Shown: piece by piece, positions 20,103-25,341 of the stretch
Layout of the letters: each line of letters opens with the position of its first letter
How positions within the stretch are numbered: position 1 is the first letter of the stretch
Assembly: GCA_019649035.1 (NCBI GenBank)
Contig: BMAT01005190.1
Location: forward strand, 133,993-159,333
DNA: 25,341 bases
Reading direction: 5' to 3'
Source of the DNA: Elysia marginata
Taxonomy: Eukaryota; Mollusca; Gastropoda; Plakobranchidae
Notes under the pieces: generated by a model
The model's database searches: none
What the model was told of the DNA's origin: nothing
Seen by the model: the letters and a program-made list of their open reading frames with translations, nothing else
Translations under genes and position numbers: made by a program

Positions 20103-21396
20103 AAAGAAAAAAAAAGAGAGAAAAAGTTTCTTTGTTTACCTTTTTATTAATTATAATTACTGCTCGTCTGTCCTATTCCGCTTGAGTTCGACAAAACAAC
20201 AGACCTTTCATTCCTCAAACTTAACGAGATATCGAGAGAGTATGATAGGAGAAAGATAAGGTTTATTGCAAATTTCATCAACGGGAAGGGGCTTGATTTT
20301 ATAAAACCGTTGAAAATATTGCAAAAACACTGAGTGTTTTACAATAACTATTCCATCGAGCATTTCTCATACAGTCACGTCTTTTTTTTTTTTTGGACTC
20401 TTTATCCGCTCGAAAGATTTTGACTTTTTAAGGCCCTAGTGACAAAAAACATTTAATTGACTTTAACCCTTCTAAGCCATTTGCATTTAGGGTGTAGGCA
20501 ATGAAATAATTGCCACTAAGATAACGTTAATTGAAAGATGCGTTTAAAAAAGACTAAATGCAGGTATATATGCGGGCATAAACGTTTTTGTACACAAGTA
20601 AATTTCGAACTCTATGAGATATTTATGATTAACATTCTAAGAATATTTTACGGAATTGTTGAATAAGGATCTAGATCTAAATCTTTTCTAGAAGTTACTG
20701 TCATTGAATTTTATTGGGTAACTAAAGTAATGGCTCGTACCTATATATACCACGTGGTTCTCACTATTTGTGAGGAATTTTGTATCAAGAATGCTATAAG
20801 AGTTTTGTTTATTTATTTCCTACTGTGCCACACAAAAAGTGCACAATCTGAAAGAAGGAAGGCAGAAGAGAATGGTGTGTCCCAAGACTCACGTGATCCG
20901 TCTGAGATTTAGATCAGAATCATTATTACCGGGTTTATAATTTAGATTCTCGAAAACATCTTAAAATAATGGAACATTGTTACAGTGAATATAAAAGTAA
21001 AATACTATCTTTGTCACTTAATTATGTTTAGCCTAAGTGAATGGGAGGTATATTTGCCGAGAACCCACATTGTCAAACGGTAGATTTCGGTCTCTTGAAA
21101 CTGAGGAATTGATTCAACGTTTACAAAATATCTCAGGAGATGAAAGTCTCATGTAACAGAAACTTTTAGGAGTTAAAATATTTATATCGTAGAAATTCAA
21201 ATTATTTTTTGCGATCGAGACTGTATTTATATTAGAAAACTTTGTCTTCTTCTCATCATTGCATTAACAAATTTAGCCTTGTTGGCTCTTGGCTATACTG
21301 ATGTTGTACATTTGGTAGTTTGTGATGGAAAGGATTAAAAAATAAACTTGCATTAATAGTAGTAGTAAGCGTGATCAGAACAAGACAAACAGCACT
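20103..21396. other. AT-rich non-coding stretch
   Basis: Contains ATCTAGATCT at 20669-20678, a T run at 20383-20394, and a 60-codon frame at 20730-20912 with no recognisable content. Nothing else is seen. Confidence 0.5.
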
Positions 21397-21574
21397 ACAA
21401 AATGATAATAATGATGATGATGTTGGTTATGATGAAGACAATGGTGACAATGATGATGATGAGGAGGAGGATAAGGATGAAAAAGAGGAACGGAATCGAA
21501 AGGGGATAAGGAAGAAATAGAAGGCATGAAAAGAAGAAGAAGAAGAAGAAGAAGAAGAAGAAGAAGAAGAAGAA
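21397..21574. repeat. Compound GAT/GAA purine-rich microsatellite
   Basis: ATG/GAT repeats (21402-21470) grade through GAG and GGA into a pure GAA/AAG run (21529-21574). The 141-codon minus frame here, with long Phe and Ile runs, is the antisense reading of this repeat and is not a gene. Confidence 0.92.
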
Positions 21575-23184
21575 TGTGGGGTTATTGAAAGATATTTTCT
21601 CATTTAAGTGACAAGTGCTATAGCTGAAGTCGATCTCTATTCCAGAGCAGCAAGAAGCTAGAGTGGCTAATGACTCTTGAGTAAGATGAACACTGCAGCT
21701 TGATATATTATACAAATAGAGTAACATCGGGTAAAACTCGTATTTCAGGTAGGATGCCCATACCCAATGGTGAACGAACTCATGCGACTGCGATGGTTTT
21801 TTTTTCTTTTTAAATAACACATATGCCGTGTCGAACCAGCGATCATCGAACTCGCTCTACTTGCTGAAGGCAAAAAATTAAAAACTCAGTTTTGCGTTTG
21901 GTTAATCAGCGGTGAAATATAAGAATTGCTTGAAATTTTATCTATTTTCTGTCATGATAATCTACATTTTATGCCTCTTTGCCATGATTGTTGTTTGCGA
22001 AATAAAGCTATGGCATCCAGTGTGGGCTATTAACCTTAGGAAGTCAAGTAAAATTATATTCCCGGTACGTTAATGATAAACAATATGCCATAGACGCGGG
22101 TTTGTATTGTTTAAAAAACCAAAATTCAGCATTCAATGACTTTTTTATTTTTTCTTTAACTAGAAATAAGTACCACATTGTGTGAAGTAGTTTGCTATAA
22201 TGATTATTCTTATTTCATCTATAGGATATTTTCCTTTTCAACTCTCATTCCATACGATAAATTTCTTCTTCACATGCTTATTATTTTATAGGCTTTTAGC
22301 ATTCGTCTTCTTCCAGAGGAAATATGCCGCGCAAGTGTGTCAGTTTGAGATTCTTTTGAAGGTGATATGTTTTTAACGCAGTGCTTCAAGATTTGAAAAA
22401 GATAAAAATCAAAGTAAGCTTGAATAATGTACTTAACAAAGTGTCAGCGGTTTGAGGCAAAACGTACATTACTAAGGCGATTAGTTGCAAGAAAAATGTA
22501 TACAAAAGAGTGTAGCTCCAGGAATAGGACCACCATATAAACCATTTAGTAAGGTACTTTTACCTCTGGATACCATAAAGTTACACTTTTAGTCAACTAA
22601 TAATTACCAAATACGCTTGGCGGACTAGTACATCCTCGTTTAAAGCACCATACCGTAGCCTATGCAGACCCACGCCATTTCGAACAAATATCCAAAGCCT
22701 CACATCTTAATCATTACACGTGCATCAAATCGAGAGAGATTTTTTGCTGATTTATTTTGCTACAGATGATGGCAATCATATGATCACTCTTCAAATTTCT
22801 TGCAGTCGAATCTGCAGCCGTCTTAACCAAAAATCCAAGGGTTTAAAGCTGCAAGATCCAGAACAATGATAACAATCTTTGATATCGCAGGCGTTTTCAG
22901 AACTTCATACACTTAACCTGCAACTATCTCAGTGGCAATGTTATTTTTTGAAGCCTGTGGTCTTCGAAATTAAGGTGACAACATTAAATTTTTATGTCAG
23001 ATAATGATCCTCCGTGGCTTGCTGAAGGAGTAAATACAGCTCGCCTGCAGAGATGCATTATCAAGTTATGTCGCCTCTTCAAAGTGTCATATCGCTGCGC
23101 CACAACTGCTTTGTGCATGCTCATGCGCAGAACAGCAGTCAAAAAAATTCAATGCCTACAGCCCAGTCGACATGTTTCCTACCT
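21575..23184. other. AT-rich non-coding stretch
   Basis: No repeats or RNA-like structures were recognised. A plus frame at 22994-23290 (98 codons) begins with a plausible polar segment but runs into the pyrimidine-rich domain and matches nothing I know. Confidence 0.45.
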
Positions 23185-24215
23185 CTGCCTCGGTAACCAC
23201 TTCGCTGTCTTCTCTTCCTTTGGCCTCGTCTTTTCTTTCAACCGTCTTAACTGTCTTCCTGCTGTAATATGGCTTATAACATGTACTTAGCAACTTATTG
23301 CCTCGTCATTTCTGCTCTGTCTCCTGTCCCGTTCACGTCTTTTTCACTGCCTGGTCCAACATCTTTCATTTGCTGCTGTGACGTTGACTTTTGTACTGCT
23401 TGATCAAACATCTCCTTCCGTTCCTGGTGTCCATTCATCTTTTCCAGCCTGCTCACCCGCCATCTTTTTAAGCTGCCTGTTAATCTGCTATCGTCTTTCG
23501 CTTTCCTTCCTGGTTACACACCATCTTCTCTCTTGTATTGTGCCATGTCATCTCCTTTCTTACCCACTACCCGGTCATCTTTTTCCAGGTCTGTTTCTCT
23601 GCAATTTCCTTCCTTGCTTGCTCCCACATCTTCTTTCCATCCCATTGTCATGTCGTTTTCATTTCCACCAACTGTCACGTCATCTTCTCTCTTGCCCACA
23701 GCCCCATCATCTTCTTTCTTGTCAGCTGCCACGTCTTCTTTTTGCATGCTGTCACGTCGTCTTCTCTCTTGCCCACAGCCACATATCTTCTTTCTTGTCA
23801 GCTGTCACGTCTTTTTTGCATGCTGTCACGCCATCTTCTCTCTTGCCCACACCACATCTATTTCATCTTCTTTCTTGTCAGCTGCCACGTCTTCTTTTTG
23901 CATGCTGTCACATCATCTTCTCTCTTGCCCACTCCACATCTATTTCATCTTCTTTCTTGTCAGATGCCACGTCTTCTTTTTGCATGCTGTCACATCATCT
24001 TCTCTCTTGCCCACACATCATCATCTTCTTTCTTGTCAGCTGTCACGTCTTCTTTTTTGCATGCTGTCACGTCATCTTCCTTCTTGCTTTCTGCAATTTC
24101 ACCTTTTCTGCCTTGGGCCAAGTCATCTTTTTCTTTTTGTCGCATTCTTCATTGCCTCTTTCCTACCTGAATTTCACTCCATCTGCTGCGTTATCTTTAT
24201 CCCAGATGCCCTCGC
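23185..24215. repeat. Pyrimidine-rich low-complexity domain
   Basis: For about 1 kb the plus strand is dominated by CT-rich words such as CATCTTCT, TTTCTTG and CTTGCCCAC, a marked strand asymmetry. The outer parts look like worn copies of the minisatellite that sits within it (23672-24103). This suggests an older, longer array whose flanks have decayed. Confidence 0.7.
23672..24103. repeat. Minisatellite, 74-82-bp unit, about 5.5 copies
   Basis: Units begin with CTGTCAC at 23672, 23749, 23823, 23905, 23987 and 24064 (partial), giving lengths of 77, 74, 82, 82 and 77 bp. Each unit is built of three related subunits of about 23-29 bp: CTGTCACGTCATCTTC..., CATCATCTTCTTTCTTGTCAG and CTGCCACGTCTTCTTTTTGCATG-like. 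Unit lengths are not multiples of three, and the unit lacks stops in the plus frames. The same peptide motifs (LLSCQLPRLLFACC, SSFLSAATSSFCML, FFLVSCHVFFLHAV) therefore appear in three overlapping frames. A protein-coding role is very unlikely. Confidence 0.92.
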
Positions 24216-24303
24216 ATTTTTGACACATTTGAATCATGCAAGCTTTTATCTTGGGGAACTTTGCAAAGAGGAAGTTTTTAAAACTGAGGAAATTATTAAA
24301 ACT

Positions 24304-24383
24304 GACGCTCTTTCTATCTTTCTATCTCTCTCTATGTTTATCTCTCTATCTACCTATCTATCTATATCTCTCTTTGTCTCTCA
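24304..24383. repeat. TCTA/TC microsatellite, left part
   Basis: Interrupted TCTA, TCTC and TTTC units run up to the SINE. Similar pyrimidine repeats resume directly after the SINE, so the two parts were probably one tract. Confidence 0.85.
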
Positions 24384-24686
24384 CCGGCTCTGTGGCCTAG
24401 TTGTAAGGCACTCACTCAGAGATCTAGAGGTGCGTGGTTCGATTTTCCGACCGAGTCAAACCAAGGACTTTAAAATTGGTATTAGCAGCTGATCCGCCTA
24501 GTATCTGGTATTATGGACGTAGTGTTAAGTCTGGTCGGCCCGGTTTCAGGATAATGTCACTGGGTGTGGTTTATGCAAGTGCTCCTTACATCACAGTGAG
24601 GTAACACGCTTTCAGTTGTCCGCAGCGCCGTCTCTGATATATCCTCGAAGTTGACTGGGACGTTAAAAATTAAAAAAAAACCAACC
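24384..24686 (+). mobile_element. tRNA-derived SINE, copy 2
   Basis: Same family and same full extent as 8462-8773. It has A box TGGCCTAGTTG (24393-24403), B box GGTTCGATTTTCC (24436-24448, one to three changes from consensus), a shared body, and the ending ACGTTAAAAATT, A-run, CCAACC. Box damage suggests it is older or less constrained than copy 1. The open frame that runs from the minisatellite into it ends in residues translated from the tRNA-like head. The CT-rich flanks make any target duplication (for example CTCTCTTTGT on both sides) uninformative. Confidence 0.87.
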
Positions 24687-24728
24687 TGTCTTTCTCTCTC
24701 TCTTTGTGTCTTCTTCTTCTTCTTCTTT

Positions 24729-24779
<51 letters not shown>

Positions 24780-24790
24780 CTCTTTCTCTA
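24687..24790. repeat. TC/TTC/TCTA microsatellite, right part
   Basis: Short TC repeats are followed by (TTC)n at 24709-24729, a long (TC)n at about 24734-24770, then TATC units. This is the continuation of 24304-24383 beyond the SINE. Confidence 0.9.
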
Positions 24791-25341
24791 CCACGCTCTA
24801 TTTCTCAAATTTTTGTTGGAGAAATAGACACATGTCTGGAAACGAAGCAGTCGGGCTGTATTGTGTTTGAAGAAATTCCCAAAGCTTTTGGTCTCGCCTT
24901 TAATCATACTTTTAATTATCTTTGCTAACTGACGTTTAAAACTGTCTGCTTCCTTATAAGCCTGAGATATTTTCCTTAAATATCTTGGGTACATCAACTT
25001 AATTTCACAATCATGTGGTCAAATATTGACCACATTAATTTTCCTGCAATTCCCTTTTCCCCCTGTTTCGCTTTGGTTAAAGTCACAAGTTTTTCATGTT
25101 ACTTTTCTCAGAGACTAACGAACTCCTAATGACAAGGAAATCTTCTACAAGCTCCAATTACAGAAAGAAGTAAGGGGATTCCATGCGATGTATTAGTTTC
25201 TCTGTAATGAAGGAGTGACCAAAGTTCTTCGCCTGATATGATCGAGATCCGCGAATAAAAACTTGATAATGAATCGAAGGCACAGACTTATTTCACAAGG
25301 CTATCTTGCTATAATAAGCCCCAATCACAGGAAAGGGTAAA
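24791..25341. other. Non-coding stretch to window end
   Basis: Two opposed short frames (24704-24928 plus, 24788-24997 minus) overlap and neither is supported. The only structure is a small hairpin at 25013-25035. Confidence 0.45.
25013..25035. repeat. 10-bp perfect hairpin with 3-base loop
   Basis: ATGTGGTCAA, ATA, TTGACCACAT. The arms pair perfectly. No T run follows, and bacterial-type termination does not apply here. Its role is unknown and it may be chance. Confidence 0.7.

Noticed and set aside
21395..21820. 141-codon minus frame with long Phe and Ile runs
   Set aside because: Antisense reading of the GAT/GAA microsatellite; the remaining part has no recognisable domain.
22994..23290. 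98-codon plus frame starting MSDNDPPWLAEG
   Set aside because: No family recognised, and its second half is low-complexity pyrimidine-rich sequence; length is within chance for this domain.
23514..23747. Minus-strand Lys/Glu/Asp-rich frame of 77 codons
   Set aside because: It looks like a repetitive acidic protein, but the downstream tandem units shift frame and hit stops on the minus strand, so the repeat is not maintained as coding.
23378..24492. Three long plus-strand frames of 210 to 319 codons
   Set aside because: They overlap in different frames and repeat the same motifs because the minisatellite unit lacks stops and is not a multiple of three; the longest also runs into a SINE.
25013..25035. 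Hairpin as an intrinsic terminator
   Set aside because: No T run follows, and the window is eukaryotic in character, where such terminators are not used for mRNA.

Overview
This is an AT-rich, intron- or intergenic-like stretch of animal genomic DNA. No gene in it can be recognised with confidence. There is no rRNA, no complete tRNA gene, no bacterial operon structure and no CRISPR array. The longest open frames all lie in tandem repeats, microsatellites or interspersed elements, or are short AT-rich chance frames. Long trinucleotide microsatellites, tRNA-derived SINEs with A/B boxes, a decayed mariner-type transposase and the recurring word AGATCTAGAT together suggest an invertebrate, plausibly a heterobranch gastropod mollusc. 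That placement is an inference from repeat style only.

Layout, left to right. Positions 1-25 are (TTC)n and 60-308 an imperfect ACT/CTA microsatellite. These abut a tRNA-like SINE candidate (about 340-536, minus), which has a further CTA block on its other side. At 597-614 there are 18 bases identical to the lacZ-alpha start region of pUC/M13 vectors, including the 16-base M13 reverse primer site. A decayed mariner/IS630-type transposase C-terminal region lies on the minus strand at about 2304-2640, followed by a 65-bp tandem duplication (2965-3081). At 4152-4318 there is an inverted-repeat cluster that may be a MITE.

The middle (4.3-16.4 kb) is mostly featureless AT-rich DNA. It holds one well-preserved tRNA-SINE (8462-8773, minus) flanked by a 7-bp direct repeat that looks like its target-site duplication. 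It also holds two of three members of an older, diverged dispersed repeat found here by comparing the window with itself (7135-7279, 11192-11330, 16899-17054). A perfect 20-bp palindrome (11163-11182) and a G-rich block (11361-11392) flank the second member. Three short exon-like frames (about 5.8, 6.6 and 15.2 kb) cannot be assigned.

The right third holds a compound ATC/ATT/ACT/GCT microsatellite (16435-16667), a 33-bp-arm imperfect hairpin (18548-18648) and a C-run with three N bases (20085-20102). It also holds a GAT/GAA microsatellite (21397-21574) and a roughly 1-kb pyrimidine-rich domain. That domain contains a 74-82-bp minisatellite (23672-24103) which stays largely open in all three plus frames and so produces long false proteins. 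A second copy of the 8.5-kb SINE (24384-24686, plus) sits inside a TCTA/TC/TTC microsatellite.

The features do not work together as a pathway; they are the debris of transposition and slippage. No previously undescribed functional system could be supported. The items most worth checking are the vector-identical word, the mariner remnant, the three-copy dispersed repeat, the SINE-in-microsatellite insertions and the 18.5-kb hairpin.
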